Below, in pieces: positions 35,381 through 47,070 of a stretch of DNA of 64,000 nt (positions are counted from its first letter, which is position 1; every line of letters starts with the position of its first letter). The translations under genes were made by a program, and so were the position numbers. The notes beneath the pieces are model-generated. The model ran no database searches, was not told where the DNA came from, and saw only the letters and a program-made list of their open reading frames with translations. This DNA comes from Nansenia antarctica (lineage: Eukaryota > Chordata > Actinopteri > Argentiniformes > Microstomatidae): contig OZ022348.1 in the NCBI GenBank assembly GCA_963989245.1, forward strand, positions 3,090,529-3,154,528, read 5' to 3'.

Positions 35381-35635
35381 GCTCAGTCCCCTGCTACAGA
35401 CATTAAAAGAAACCATGTCACTGTAGCCAGTGGAAGATGCTACTTCATAAATATAATTCAGATATTAATAATAATATCCTATAATTATATTTCAATTGAA
35501 GAATCCAAATAGGCGAGGAAAATCACAGACCAGTGTGTGTGAGTGCCAAAGTTATGAGGAGACGAGGTAAAGTTCATATGAATGTTTATATAGAAAAAAA
35601 TAGAAAATAAGAAATAAACGAAACAAATACAAATA

Positions 35636-35722
35636 AAATATAGATCAAATATAGATCAAATATAAATCAAATATAGATCAAATATAGATCAAATATAAAT
35701 CAAATATAAATCAAATATAGGC
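35636..35722 (+). repeat. 11-bp minisatellite (ATAGATCAAAT)
   Basis: Seven to eight units alternating ATAGATCAAAT and ATAAATCAAAT. Confidence 0.92.
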
Positions 35723-36003
35723 CTTTACAGTTATTTAAGTTTCACAATTTAGTCACAGTTCACAGACATTTTTCACAATATATTGTTATTCACAATATAA
35801 CTATCTATTAGATAACTGTATATACATGTTAATAACTTTAACATCTTTACAATTCTAATACAAAATCTAATTAAAAGTCTAATTAAATGTAAATCATGTT
35901 TAAGCACACTTGGTCACTTTTCTTGACTGTTTGAGTTTGTGTGTCTTCATTAGTGTTTCCTTGCCAGAGCATTTACCTTCTCACCTGCTCACCTGAACCT
36001 CCC

Positions 36004-36610
36004 CTGTCTGCCTGACCGCTGCCCTCACCCTCTCTCACCCTGTCTCACCCTGTCTCACCCTGTCTCTCTCTCTCACCGTGTCTCTCTCTCTCTCTCTCTC
36101 TCTCACCGTGTCTCTCTCTCTCTCTCCCTCTCTCACCCTGTCTCACCCTGTCTCTCTCTCACCCTGCCTCTCTCTCTCACCCTGTCTCTCTCTCACCCTG
36201 TCTCTCTCTCTCACCCTGTCTCTCTCTCACCCTCTCTCTCTCTCACCCTGTCTCTCTCACACCCTGTCTCTCTCTCTCTCTCACCCTGTCTCTCTCACCC
36301 TGTCTCTCTCTCTCTCACCCTGTCTCTCTCACCCTGTCTCTCTCTCTCACCCTGTCTCTCTCACCCTGTCTCTCTCTCTCACCCTGTCTCTCTCACCCTG
36401 TCTCTCTCCCTCACCCTGTCTCTCTCTCTCTCTCTCACCCTGTCTCTCTCTCTCACCCTGTCTCTCTCTCTCACCCTGTCTCTCTCCCTCACCCTGTCTC
36501 TCTCTCTCTCACCCTGTCTCTCTCACCCTGTCTCTCTCTCTCACCCTGTCTCTCTCTCACCCTGTCTCTCTCTCTCACCCTGTCTCTCTCTCACCCTGTC
36601 TCTCTCTCAC

Positions 36611-36646
<36 letters not shown>

Positions 36647-36755
36647 TGTCTCTCTCTCGCACCCTGTCTCTCTCTCACCCTGTCTATCTCTCACACCCTG
36701 TCTCTCTCTCTCTCTCTCACCCTGTCTCTCTCCCTCACCCTGTCTTTCTCACACA
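36004..36755 (+). repeat. 750-bp CT array with CACCCTGTCTCT units
   Basis: CACCCTGTCTCTCT words are spaced by variable CT runs. The strand is almost purely pyrimidine apart from the A and G of each unit. The 287-residue frame across it (36078-36941) is an artefact of Ser/Leu repeats. Confidence 0.97.
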
Positions 36756-37477
36756 CGAGTGCTGCTCACTGTTGGCCGGCAGGAGAGATGGAAGTTATTA
36801 ACATCTGACCACATCAGCTTCCCTGATGGAGAGACAGGAAGGAAAGGGGAAACGATTTTGCAATGCTTTTGTGTGATGTATTTGTCAAAAATGCTTGATT
36901 TTGTCGAAAGGATGCAAGGCAATTTGATTGGACCGCGATAACAGTGTGGTAATTGGTTAGAATTGCAAGCCCTTTTTTGATTGGACCCTTTTATGCTGTA
37001 AGAGTGCAATGATTGGTTAGAATTGCTCCTGTTCTTTGCAAAAAAGGGAGAAGAATTATTGATTTTGCATTGAATTATGTAATCGCATAATAATATAATC
37101 GTGGAGGGACATCCTTATGTTTACATGTCACAGTAGCAGTCAAATTCTCCAATGGGGAAGTGTGTCCAAACTTTTGACTGGTACTGTGTATGTTTTTAAT
37201 ATTGTATTAGTATTATTAATTAATAGTATTGTTAATGATTAGGGTATGTGTTGTTGAGTGAGCTCAATATTAACCTGACTGGATTGTAGCTGGATTTGCT
37301 TTTGATTTCAAAACGTGATCGTTTTATAATGTAGCCGTGGCCTTGTGCTAGTATTCTGATGAGAGATGAGAGATGCTGATCTTTCTCACACATCAGAACA
37401 CCACTCACTGAAGTAAGTCACCTCTCAAGGCATTACACATTCTCTGAAAGTTATAGCATGAGTGCGTCACAGACACC
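36756..37477. other. Unassigned stretch
   Basis: It contains two related segments near 36920-36965 and 36985-37025 (GATTGG...TTAGAATTGC words), a small local duplication. No gene is visible. Confidence 0.4.
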
Positions 37478-37481
37478 GTGT

Positions 37482-37533
<52 letters not shown>

Positions 37534-37535
37534 GT
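37478..37535 (+). repeat. (TG)n microsatellite
   Basis: An almost pure TG run. Confidence 0.97.
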
Positions 37536-37829
37536 TATACAGAAATCAAAAGAGAGTGAGCGAGAGAGAGAACGTTGCAGGTGAAAGCAATTTCGCTACA
37601 GTGAATGGCAAGCCTTTTGTTACACCCCGACAAACCAATTTCCTGAATCTATGGCATCCCCACACAAGTCATCACTTTGCTTATTCAGATCCTTAGCCTC
37701 CAAGTAAACACACAGATAAATGCTTGTGAAGACTGTGAAGTTTCTTATCTGTTGAGCAAATCAATAACGCTCACCGTCACCACACAAGCTATAGCTCTCC
37801 ACTTCAGGCAAACGAACCACTCCATTGAA

Positions 37830-38060
37830 ATGGAGGGGTGATCTCCTTGTGGAGTAGCTTGATAAAGCAGAGATTGTTGTTAGGTGAGCTTAATTGTAAG
37901 GAGCCATCACATCGAGGGGCAGCTCATCAGGTCTGAATAATAATGCCTCTGGCGTTCCCCTCATAATAAGTCTGCTTTACGTGGCAGACAGCTTGAGGAG
38001 CGCGGGGCTGAAATTGAATTTTGTTCATTTCCTTCGGCTGTCTTATTTCTTTGTGCACCT
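37830..38060. promoter_or_regulatory. Candidate conserved non-coding element
   Basis: Non-repetitive block with TGAGCTTAATTGTAAGGAG, AATAATAATG and TGAAATTGAATTTTG words between two microsatellites. It has the even texture of conserved regulatory DNA. Inference only. Confidence 0.25.
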
Positions 38061-38129
38061 CTCACCTGGTTGGCATTGATCGCAAGTATCCTGGGGGCAC
38101 ACAAAGACTCTGGTGCACATGTGTGTGTG

Positions 38130-38130
<1 letters not shown>

Positions 38131-38180
<50 letters not shown>
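38131..38180 (+). repeat. (CA)n microsatellite
   Basis: A clean CA run, preceded by a GTGTGTGTGAG word that can pair with it. Confidence 0.96.
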
Positions 38181-38184
<4 letters not shown>

Positions 38185-38593
38185 ATACATACACCTTCAA
38201 TGGAATTCCTAACAAAGCCCAGTTGATTTAAAACTACCGTCACCATTTTTTATCCCAGTGTGACGGTGTGAACAGCATTTTGATTCTGACTCGCTGATGG
38301 CAAATCAATAGCAGGCTCCAGGTAAGATTAATGAATGGGAATCTGCATGGTGGTGTCACACCACACCAGCATTACCTCTGTACTCTCCATCTCCATCTGT
38401 GCTTTAAACTTGACTGAACCTTCTGAAGAAAGCAGGATTCACATCGCTTTACTAAGAAGTCACATACAGTTTAAGTTTGAAGTCTGCTTGGCTTGAGAGC
38501 TGACACGTACAGTATGTATGTTGTTGACATTTCACCATGTGCCTGACAGCAGCCATGACAGCACTGACAATCAAAACCAACGTATCGATGGCC

Positions 38594-38792
38594 CGAAACG
38601 CAAAACCTCCTATCTGCAAAATTCACTTTTTGGGCAAAACGAAGAACACTGTCTCGTTTTCTTGCAGAATGCTATTTGTTAAGGATACCCATCACATAAT
38701 ACACTGTTTGGGGACTATATTACTATAGTATGTGTTAATAACATTTCTTTTTTTGCAGATAGGAGGTTTTGCGTTCTGTGTTTTGCGTTTCG
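38594..38792. mobile_element. Small inverted-repeat element (CGAAACGCAAAACC)
   Basis: The left arm is CGAAACGCAAAACCTCCTAT then CTGCAAAA. The right arm is TTTTGCAGATAGGAGGTTTT then GCGTT, followed after CTGT by a second GTTTTGCGTTTCG. The arm end is therefore duplicated on the right side. The interior of about 130 bp is non-coding. No convincing target duplication is seen. Confidence 0.75.
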
Positions 38793-40084
38793 AACAATCT
38801 GCTGATTTTTGGGGGGAGTTTCGGCCATCAATATGACTGATGAATTGCATACATGAATTTGTAATCGCGAGGGTTATGTTTATATTAGTTCCCCGTCGAT
38901 ACACATATATACACTTCCAACTTCTTCATGGAAGGCTCTATCATAGTTGTGCTTATGTACCAGTGTGGTTATTATCATATTTATTCATCCTAGTTTTTTG
39001 TTGGACTGCCACAGTGTAATTAGTGAGTTGTTGGCACGTTTCAGGCCCTGACCATCACTCATGGCACATTCTCTGAGCTGAGGGAGTCTCTTACTGCCAG
39101 TAATCCTTGTTTTAGCCTCAGAACAGACAGCTGCTCAGGCATTTGCCCTCAGATTAGTACTAATGACAATAATGATCATGAGTCATTCTATAATTAGGGG
39201 TACATTTCAAGTCCATGGGTAGTATTTATACATTTGACCAAATAGTCACTTCAAGCAATTATCAATTTCATATTGGGGCACATTTCCCTTTCATTTAATG
39301 CAAAAGGTCAACAACTTCCATAATTTATTTAGCAGAAAAAGCATATGTTATACTGGAATTTGCTGTTTTTGTGCTGTCCGATTTGCTGAGTGTCAAGTTT
39401 TGCTCTTCCAAATAACACTAGGATACATGTATTTGTATATTATTTTCATCATTATTTGTTCAAAATAATAATTAAAACATGACAAAGATGTTTTAAAAAC
39501 AATTTCACTCATTAATATACATGAAATTATTCATTTGTGTCCGAGAAATCTCTGTCCGAGAAATCTCTGTCAACTGTGTTACCCATTGACAAAACCCCTG
39601 TAAATCAGCAATGGTTTGCTCCAAAGTCACATATCCAACACCACATGATGTCACTTCCTTTTTGGAGGGAATCTTGAATACAGTGAGGTATGTTTCTACT
39701 CCTCCTCTTCAATGTTTCATAACATATTATTGCTTGCACGTAGAGTGGGTTAATTGCATGTCAACCGTGTTATCAACATGTTCTTGTGTACTTGCTTTAA
39801 ATTATATATTTACAAAAATGTAGAGAAAGTGTATAAAAACATGAGTTGAGCAAGGCCTTGTGGTGACATGCTAGTAGCTAGCAGTTAGCACAAGGGCCTA
39901 AACTGAAAGAAATGTCAACTGTGTAACCTGTCAACTGTGTTATCCATGAAGTGTAACACAGTTGACAGGGTTTAACACGGTTGACAATGTTGGAAGGGTT
40001 TGTTATAGTTATGCTTAACTATTGTTATTATACTTATTTTATTATTATATATATATATTATTATTATGTTATTAGTGATTTCAG

Positions 40085-41205
40085 GTGTACCCCTCTTCAA
40101 CATAAAACGCCAATTCGCTTATCACCGGGAACTAAAGAGGAGTATGAAAGATCATGAATGCCTAATTCATGTTGATTTCTCTGAAAACTATGCTTGCAAG
40201 TACTCCACTGAAAACCAAGCCGTACACTTTGCATCGAACCAGCAGCAGGCAACGCTCCACACTGGAGTTCTACATGTTGGTGGAGGGGAGGAACATGTGT
40301 GCTTTGGCACAATAAGCTCATCGAAAGAGAAGGGCCCCGCAGCCATTTGGACCCATCTATCCCCAATACTCAACCTGGTCAAGGCTTCCTATCCCAATGT
40401 GACTGTGGTGCATTTTTTCAGCGATGGGCCGTGCACACAATACAGGCAGAAAGGCAATTTCTATCTGTTTTGCACTATGCTGCACCAGTATGGCTTCCAA
40501 TCAGGCACCTGGAACTTTTTTGAGGCAAGTCATGGCAAGGGTGCTCCAGATGGCGTAGGAGGCCTCCTCAAACGGACCGCTGACAGGCTTGTCAGCCACG
40601 GGAAAGATATACCGAACGCTGAGCTCTTCTTCAATGCACTGGTGGATGCACAGACCTCAGTAAAACTGTTCTACATTACTGAGGATAATGTAGTTGAAGC
40701 CACAAAGAAGATGCCAGAACGTCTCCCAGTGGTGCCATCAACCATGCGCATTCACCAAGTCGCAACAGTTACCTTGGGAGAAATTAGTTACCGTGATGTG
40801 AGCTGCCTTTGCTCAACAAGACAGATCCTGGAGTGTCAGTGTTATAGCACCAAAACCTTTACCTTTGAGGTTCAGGCAACAGCACCCACACAGAAGGATA
40901 ACAATCGGAAGCAGTCTGAAATTCCTTGGTAAAACTCAGACATCATCGGCCAGTGGTGTTCTCTGAAATATGATAATTTAATTTATCCTGGAATTATTCA
41001 AGAGGTGACCGAAACTCATGTTGAAGTCAAATGTATGCACCGGATTGGAGTCAACCGCTTTTTCTGGCCAAGTCGGGATGATGTCCTATGGTATTTGCAC
41101 AATGATATCATCAGAATGATTCCTTCTCCAACACCTGTAACGTCACGTCATGTGGAGATCGACAGAGACATATGGTCCAAGATCTCAGAAGAAGGAGAGG
41201 AATGA
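40085..41205 (+). pseudogene. DDE-type transposase with one in-frame stop
   Basis: An acceptor-like ATTTCAG ends at 40084, so the visible exon may start there; upstream exons are not identified. The 40066-40932 frame includes CLIHVDFSENYACKY (candidate first D), VVHFFSDGPCTQYRQKGNF (second D) and WNFFEASHGKGAPDGVGG (candidate E), an RNase-H-like D/D/E order. A CLCSTRQILECQC cysteine cluster follows. At 40930-40932 a TAA stops translation. The same frame continues with GQWCSLKYDNLIYPGIIQEV and MHRIGVNRFFWPSRDDVLWY up to a stop near 41203, which looks like a barrel-type C-terminal domain. Function: cut-and-paste transposition if the stop is read through or absent in sister copies. Confidence 0.8.
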
Positions 41206-41335
41206 CAAAAGGAAGCTGAAAGGAAAGAAGAAGAGGAAGGAAAGAAGGAAGGAAGGACAGAAAGGAGGAAGGAAGGAAACAAGAAAATGATGAAAAGAAC
41301 ACATGGGAGGGGAGAGGGGAGATTTAAAAAGATGT
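41206..41335 (+). repeat. Purine-rich (GGAA) tract
   Basis: GAAGGAAGGAAGGA-type purine run directly after the transposase frame, inside the transposon. Confidence 0.85.
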
Positions 41336-42384
41336 GTTATTAAGTGTCAATGCAGTTAAGTTGATGAGTTCAATTGAATCGATTTTTTAAATATTGTACA
41401 ACATTAACATTTTGCTCACTTTGTTTATGGAAGCTCAAACATAGTAAACATAGCAACATTGAGCAATTTTTATCCATAATGTCTTTTGGTATCAGAATAA
41501 CAAGAAAATGCTTTACATTTGTGGCATCAAAATTAAATGTTTTTATCTTAAATAAAGGTTTCTCTTTTTCCCCTAATGTGTCCTGTCAATTGTGTTACTC
41601 CTCTCAACTGTGTTACTTTGACTGTCAACTGTGTTACAGGTGAATTTTGTGTCATAAATCTTTTAAATGTTGGCTAAAACTGTAATAACAATGATGGGGG
41701 ACATTTCTAGAGAGGGAAGTCTTACATAAGGATGTTGAACAACTCTACATTTAGTGTAATGTGGATTTATGTTGAAAAAAGCTTTATCCTTGATGATAGC
41801 ATCCCACAGAATACCCATTATCCAGCTCAAAATTCATATTTTCAAATCAGTTAGACAGACAACCTCAAAAACCCAAAGTGAATAGATTTAAGACCTTTCA
41901 AACAAATGTTTTATCAAATGTGTAGTACTTCATTCTCGTCTTCTATGACACAACTTTTGTCTGTAACACAGTTGACAAAATAATGATTTGCATGTCTATT
42001 TTCATTTAAATATTTAAAAAGTAATTAGAGCTTAAGCTTGGCAATTAATGAATTTAGCACATTGGGGGGGTATATTATGGAAACAACTTGATTATTTAGT
42101 AAAAAAGCACACTAATTTCTTACATTTTTGGTTGATATGAAATGTACCCCTAATTATAGAATGACTCTCATAATGAGCAGAAAAGCAACAAAGAACTCCC
42201 GGCCAAGTCTTTAATAGCATTTTGTCGTACATGTCTCTGAAGACGGCATTAATCAATTTGCAGTATGGAGAAGAGAAGAGAACACAGTGTGGTAACTATC
42301 ACTAAGTGCCTTTACATTGATAGAGTAGTATTTCCATGCATGCAGTGTACAGTATGTAGGTTACTATTTTGCCGTCACAGGCAA

Positions 42385-42385
<1 letters not shown>

Positions 42386-42463
<78 letters not shown>

Positions 42464-42481
42464 GGGACAGACACAGGGACA

Positions 42482-42522
<41 letters not shown>

Positions 42523-42525
42523 ACA

Positions 42526-42559
<34 letters not shown>

Positions 42560-42578
42560 GACAGACACACACACACAA
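42386..42578 (+). repeat. (CA)n array with GGGACAGACA variants
   Basis: A CA repeat with several CAGGGACAGACA and CAGACAGACA interruptions. The open frames over it are artefacts. Confidence 0.97.
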
Positions 42579-43281
42579 AGTGCTTTACCATTTTTACTAA
42601 GAGCATGATGTATGCAGCCATTTTTTTGAATATCTACAAACATTTTTTTATATTTTTTAAATGAAATAAAAACATTGACTGTTGCTTAACCAACAACTAA
42701 GACGCCTGAATCATTCTAGTCAAAGACTTGCTTGAGAACCCGATCGATGTTTGGTGCCAAAAGTTCTAACTCCTCCTCCTCTAATCGAAATAGAGTGAAA
42801 CTTCTTATCACTTATTGATGTGGTTTCACTTGTGGTGAGTGAGGGGGGTAAAAAAAACAAATTCTCACATTAATTGGGTTACACCTGACGCACGGTGAAG
42901 GAGTTTGAGGTGAAATCCCATACTCCTGAGAGCGTGTGTTAAGTTCAGATAAGCCTCTGCTTCATGGATTCTCCATCTTATCTCAGGGCAGCAATAGGAG
43001 TGTGAGATTGAATAATCTGAGGAGGCCTGAGAGCAATAGTTCAGGCATCCATAGGCTCTTAAAAGCAATTTGACAATGTGCTGCACCTCTCAACAGTTTA
43101 CAAGCGTGGCGAAGCCTTTTTTATCAGCCTAGGCAGCCCAAAACAAGGAACAGGTTCCTGCAAGTCAGAGGGAATATGCTGTGGACTATGCAGGCGATGC
43201 TTTGTTTGTCAGTTATCATTCAGAATATCACAAGCAGTCATATTGAGCATTGTTTTTTTTTGTTTTTTTTCTGAGTGGGGC
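42579..43281. other. Unassigned stretch
   Basis: No gene or repeat identified. The block 42880-43080 is repeat-free and complex. Confidence 0.35.
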
Positions 43282-43418
43282 AGTCCCACTCATATTTTTC
43301 TTTTTATTGACAGATACAGTAGAGATTTAGACAGGAAGGATGGGTGAGAGAGAGAGGAGGGATGACATGCAGGATATGTCCCCCAGCCGGAATCGAACCG
43401 GGGACCTTGCGGTTGTTA
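43282..43418 (-). mobile_element. tRNA-derived SINE (family 3), 5'-truncated
   Basis: On the minus strand it retains the B box (CGGTTCGATTCCGGC), the body GACATATCCTGCATGTCATC and the tail ATGAGTGGGACTG. It breaks off upstream of the B box, at about 43418. The full-length relative is at 56674-56846. Confidence 0.82.
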
Positions 43419-43526
43419 CAAGCCCTATATTTGACTTGCAGCAAATCAATATCTTACATATACATTATTCTGGCATTGTGTGTCATCCGCATCAATCACA
43501 CAGTGATTCCATTACTTACTTATGAC

Positions 43527-43645
43527 AAGGTTAGGGTTAGGCCCTACGAGCCAGAACGATCGCAAGGATTCTAACCCTAACCCTAATCCTTGCGATCGTT
43601 CTGGCTCGTAGGGCCTAACCCTAACCCTAACCCTAACCCTAACGA
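43527..43645. repeat. Second type of telomere-motif hairpin
   Basis: Arms of about 40 bp: GGTTAGGGTTAGGCCCTACG then AGCCAGAACGATCGCAAGGA (43529-43568), with the perfect inverse at 43588-43627. The loop is CTAACCCTAACCCTA. Beyond the right arm telomere-type TAACCC units continue to about 43642. A two-copy AATTACTAAACCGAGGGAAC repeat follows (43644-43687). The arm sequence is unrelated to the family at 24802. Confidence 0.92.
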
Positions 43646-43985
43646 ATTACTAAACCGAGGGAACAAATTACTAAACCGAGGGAACAGATTCACACATCAA
43701 ATAATTTTTTTCTACCATGTGACCCCAGGGGGGCTCCGTAGGAAACAAAACTAGTGGATACTATGGGGTGGGATAAATAAGCCCAGTTGTGAAGATCCAA
43801 ACGGGCTTGTTCACGAAGTGGCCACTAGTCAGCCTTGGCAAAGCACTGGCACCGCTGTCGAAAAAGCAGCTATTGTTACGGCGATTTGCATGCAGCCCTT
43901 GAATGAGACATATTGTAAATATCAATTTCATGGAGGGGAAAAAAGTTTGTGAATGATAAAGGGGAAGAAGAGTTTTGCACAGTGA

Positions 43986-44152
43986 GAAAAATGTTTAAAT
44001 ATGATAAATATAACTGGGCTCTTTGAGAAAACTGTTTAAATATGATAAATATAACTGGGCTCTTTGAGAAAACTGTTTAAATATGATAAATATAACTGGG
44101 CTCTTTGAGAAAACTGTTTAAATATGATAAATATAACTGACGCTCTTTGAGA
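43986..44152 (+). repeat. 41-bp tandem repeat, 4 copies
   Basis: The unit contains TTTAAATATGATAAATATAA and CTGGGCTCTTTGAGAAAA. The first and last copies are slightly diverged. Confidence 0.95.
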
Positions 44153-45239
44153 CAGCTACAGGAGACAACCAGGCCTGTCCAGAAGGATCTAGAGAGAGGA
44201 GAGGAGAAGAAGAAAAAAAAAGGTTGTGCACATTTTTTTTGAAATGTAAAGATTATAGATCACAGTGTGAGAAGCTATGAAGTGTGAGCGAGGCAGCAGG
44301 AAATTGAACCTCGCTGCCACAGCACCAGTCAATCAGATAAATAACGTTTATATAATCGAGTTTTGGCTCACATGCATTATTCATTTCTCAGTTTAGCTTT
44401 TATGCCCTGTTTTTTCGCGGGATGACTTTGCTGCTTAGGACAAATTGTAGGATTTGGGTACATGGTCTGAATTTATTTTCCCTTTGTCACCCTTTCCCAG
44501 GCCAGGGTTATGGTACCGACCGTTCTTATAAACGTAAGAGGGTAATCTGTTGTTAGTAGTGGTGGTTGGAAAACCCTCTTATCTTTGAACCCCAAAAAGC
44601 TGAGAATGTTCAGGCGTCTGCTCCTCATCGTGTGGTGTCTGGGGTTTGTAGACTTAAGGTTACCATAGGTTATTACATGAATAGAGCAGCTAAAAAAGCA
44701 GTATGCATACATAGCTCATTGTGAATCACCAATCCTCTGAGAGAAATTGTATTTTTTTTATCATAACTCAAACCCATGCAGAGATTACTTGAATTACCAA
44801 ATTGCACCACGTCAGACAGTAAACATGACGTGAACCTGTTGAATGATGAATCAGACTATAACACTGTATATTCTCTAAAACTCTTCATGACAGATGATAT
44901 GGTATTAAACAAAAAAATAACAAGATATCATACTTGGACTGGTGTCCAATTATGACAAAGATGGTGTTGATCCATTTCAGGGATGCAAACTGGTGATGGC
45001 CCAAAAAGGTGACAACATTTCATTTTGCCTGAAAACAAAGAACATTTATGAAAATTGTTGACCTATTCTGAGGTAGAAACGGCTAAAACGGCTAAAAGGT
45101 GACGAGTTTGCACCCCTGCATTTCATTGATTGAGTTCTAGTAGAGTACTGTAAACAGTATGTCTTTGGGTGGAGGGAAGGAAAAACGAGTGTTGTGTCTT
45201 ACAGCTCCTCTGTAACGTGGTGTGATGCAGGAGAGTGGA
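44153..45239. other. Unassigned stretch
   Basis: No gene or repeat recognised. Purine-rich at 44189-44224. Confidence 0.35.
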
Positions 45240-45610
45240 TGTAGCTCATTCTCACAACCCTCCTGGACCACCTGGCGCCTAATCTGATTTAGTGCAGGGA
45301 AATATTTTCTCCCCCAGACCCTGCTTTTGGTTTAGAAGGCCAGGCCACATGTTGTGAAACGAAGGAGACCGCCAAACTAAACGGGTTGTCATTTGCCCTC
45401 GCGGCGCTGCTATTGATTTACTGCTCCTCGCTGCTGGTTTCCTGGAGGGGACGGCGGGGCCCGTGAAAAATGCCCGAGCGCTCGGCAGAGAGAAGGGCTC
45501 CCAAGCCAGGCCCTCCCATGAGCCTCTGCAGCCAGCCTCCAGCACAATGGGGATTGAATAAATGAGCAATAAACACATGAGCGATAATGTTAATGTTAAT
45601 TGAGCGATAC
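45240..45610. promoter_or_regulatory. Candidate conserved non-coding element, GC-rich
   Basis: A GC-richer, repeat-free block within AT-rich DNA, containing GCGGCGCTGCTATTGATTTA, CCCGAGCGCTCGG (palindromic) and AATAAATGAGCAATAAACAC. The minus-strand frame of 117 residues has no domain. It may be an enhancer. Inference only. Confidence 0.3.
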
Positions 45611-46689
45611 TTAGTCTACCGTGGAATTTCACAAACTGTCAGATTCCCAGTATTTGTATATTAGTCTTAGGCTAACCATTTTGGTTGGTAACCACTTTAT
45701 CTGTACTTTTGATTTTATGTTATCTGTTTGAACAAAATTTGATGAGTCAGAAATAGCATGTTACCTTAGTTAACTACTGTATGAGAGGGATTCTCTGAAG
45801 AGATATCGAAGGATGTGAAATCTTTTGTTGAGCACATAAATCAACACATCCATTATTACTGCTTAATTGAGAGTCATGTTTTCGTGTTATCCTGTAAAGC
45901 CGCTATCTACAATTGATTTGAGTTGGTGATGAAAAGAGAGAAGCTTTTCATTGTTAGCCTTTGGTATATTTAGAGTTGAGAATTAAACATTATTTTACAT
46001 AAATGGGCAGCAGTCAGTAGCAGCCTCACAATTGTTACACTTACAGTACAGTTGTGTTATGAATACACTCATAACAAGAGCACACGTACCCTGTTCTGAA
46101 TAATATGAGCAACAGATGGAAGGACTTATTTGTGACTGCTGGTTATCACTCAGTGAAGCCAATTAAGAGCAGGTTATATGTCGAGGTTTATGTGTCATCA
46201 AGCAGTTCAAATGTCTGCTCTGCGCAAGCTACCTGAATGTAAGGGCACTAATTAAAACATCTGGTGCCTGTGTACTGATATGCCATGATTCCTGAAATTA
46301 CTGAAGATGCACACAGGCACAAGCTGTCTCTAGATGAGAAACATTGTATGTTATGTATGAGATTTGGAGACCCAGCAAAATGCCTATATAAGATTACTCG
46401 AGTGGGGATATGCAGTGGCATTAATATGTATTACTTTTGAAGTGCCTGGCGTCAAATTGCCTCAAACCTGTTCTCGCTTTTATGTCTGTGGTGTGAACAA
46501 GAATTTACAGAAATAGGAAGGAATTTGAGGGGGTGGGGGAGACACATGACTGGCAGCACAGAGAATTGCATATTCAGCAAAAAAACGCTATGTCATCTCA
46601 AAGGATTATGTTGCCTGAATTGAAAAAGGAAGTTGTCACTATTTATTTTCTCCACCCACCCTACTACGTGTGAACAGGGACTGAGGAGC
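45611..46689. other. Unassigned stretch
   Basis: Complex AT-rich sequence without recognised features. Confidence 0.35.
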
Positions 46690-47070
46690 AAGTGAACAAA
46701 ATGGAAAAACACTGTCCCCGGTTAATTATTTTAAAGCCAAATCCTGGTTTCCACTAATGCAATTTAGGTATGATTAGTACTTGTGGCCGAGATGCAGATT
46801 GGCTGCACATCGCATATGATCAGCCTATTATAAGCTGCCAGAGTTGGTTAAGGAAATAGACTTATTATAACACCGCTACCTGATGTTACTGCCCACTGAG
46901 ACGGAGGGGAAAACTGTATTCATTTACCAGCCCTCCAATTAGCAATGAGTCTGCATCATCATCAATTCACTATGCTAATTGTCCCATGCTGCTCGCATAG
47001 AGTTAACCACCATCTGTGCAGCTCCTCCATCTCTGGCAGAAACTTTGGAAGGATGATAGTCTGAAATATT
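46690..47070. promoter_or_regulatory. Candidate conserved non-coding element
   Basis: Repeat-free block with GGTTAATTATTTTAAAGCC, CCAATTAGCAATGAG, TATGCTAATTGTCCC and CATATGATC words. Homeodomain- and POU-like cores are dense. The call is from texture alone. Confidence 0.3.

Larger units (their letters stand above)
39176..42171 (+). mobile_element. Complete 3-kb DNA transposon, Sola-like (tentative)
   Basis: The element spans 39180-42167 (2988 bp). The left end GAGTCATTCTATAATTAGGG then GTACATTTC is matched by its exact inverse on the right, a 29-bp terminal repeat. TCAT flanks both ends (39176-39179, 42168-42171), giving a 4-bp target duplication. Subterminal regions hold ten copies of TGTCAACTGTGTTAC in both orientations: near 39568, 39759, 39913, 39929, 39953, 39972, 41584, 41602, 41623 and 41963. 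It carries one transposase gene. Four-base duplications and GAG termini recall the Sola superfamily; that assignment is from memory and unverified. Confidence 0.88.

Noticed and set aside
36078..36941. 287-residue open frame rich in Ser, Leu, Pro and Cys
   Set aside because: It is a translation of the CT-rich array. There is no domain or complex text until the last 50 residues, and no gene context.
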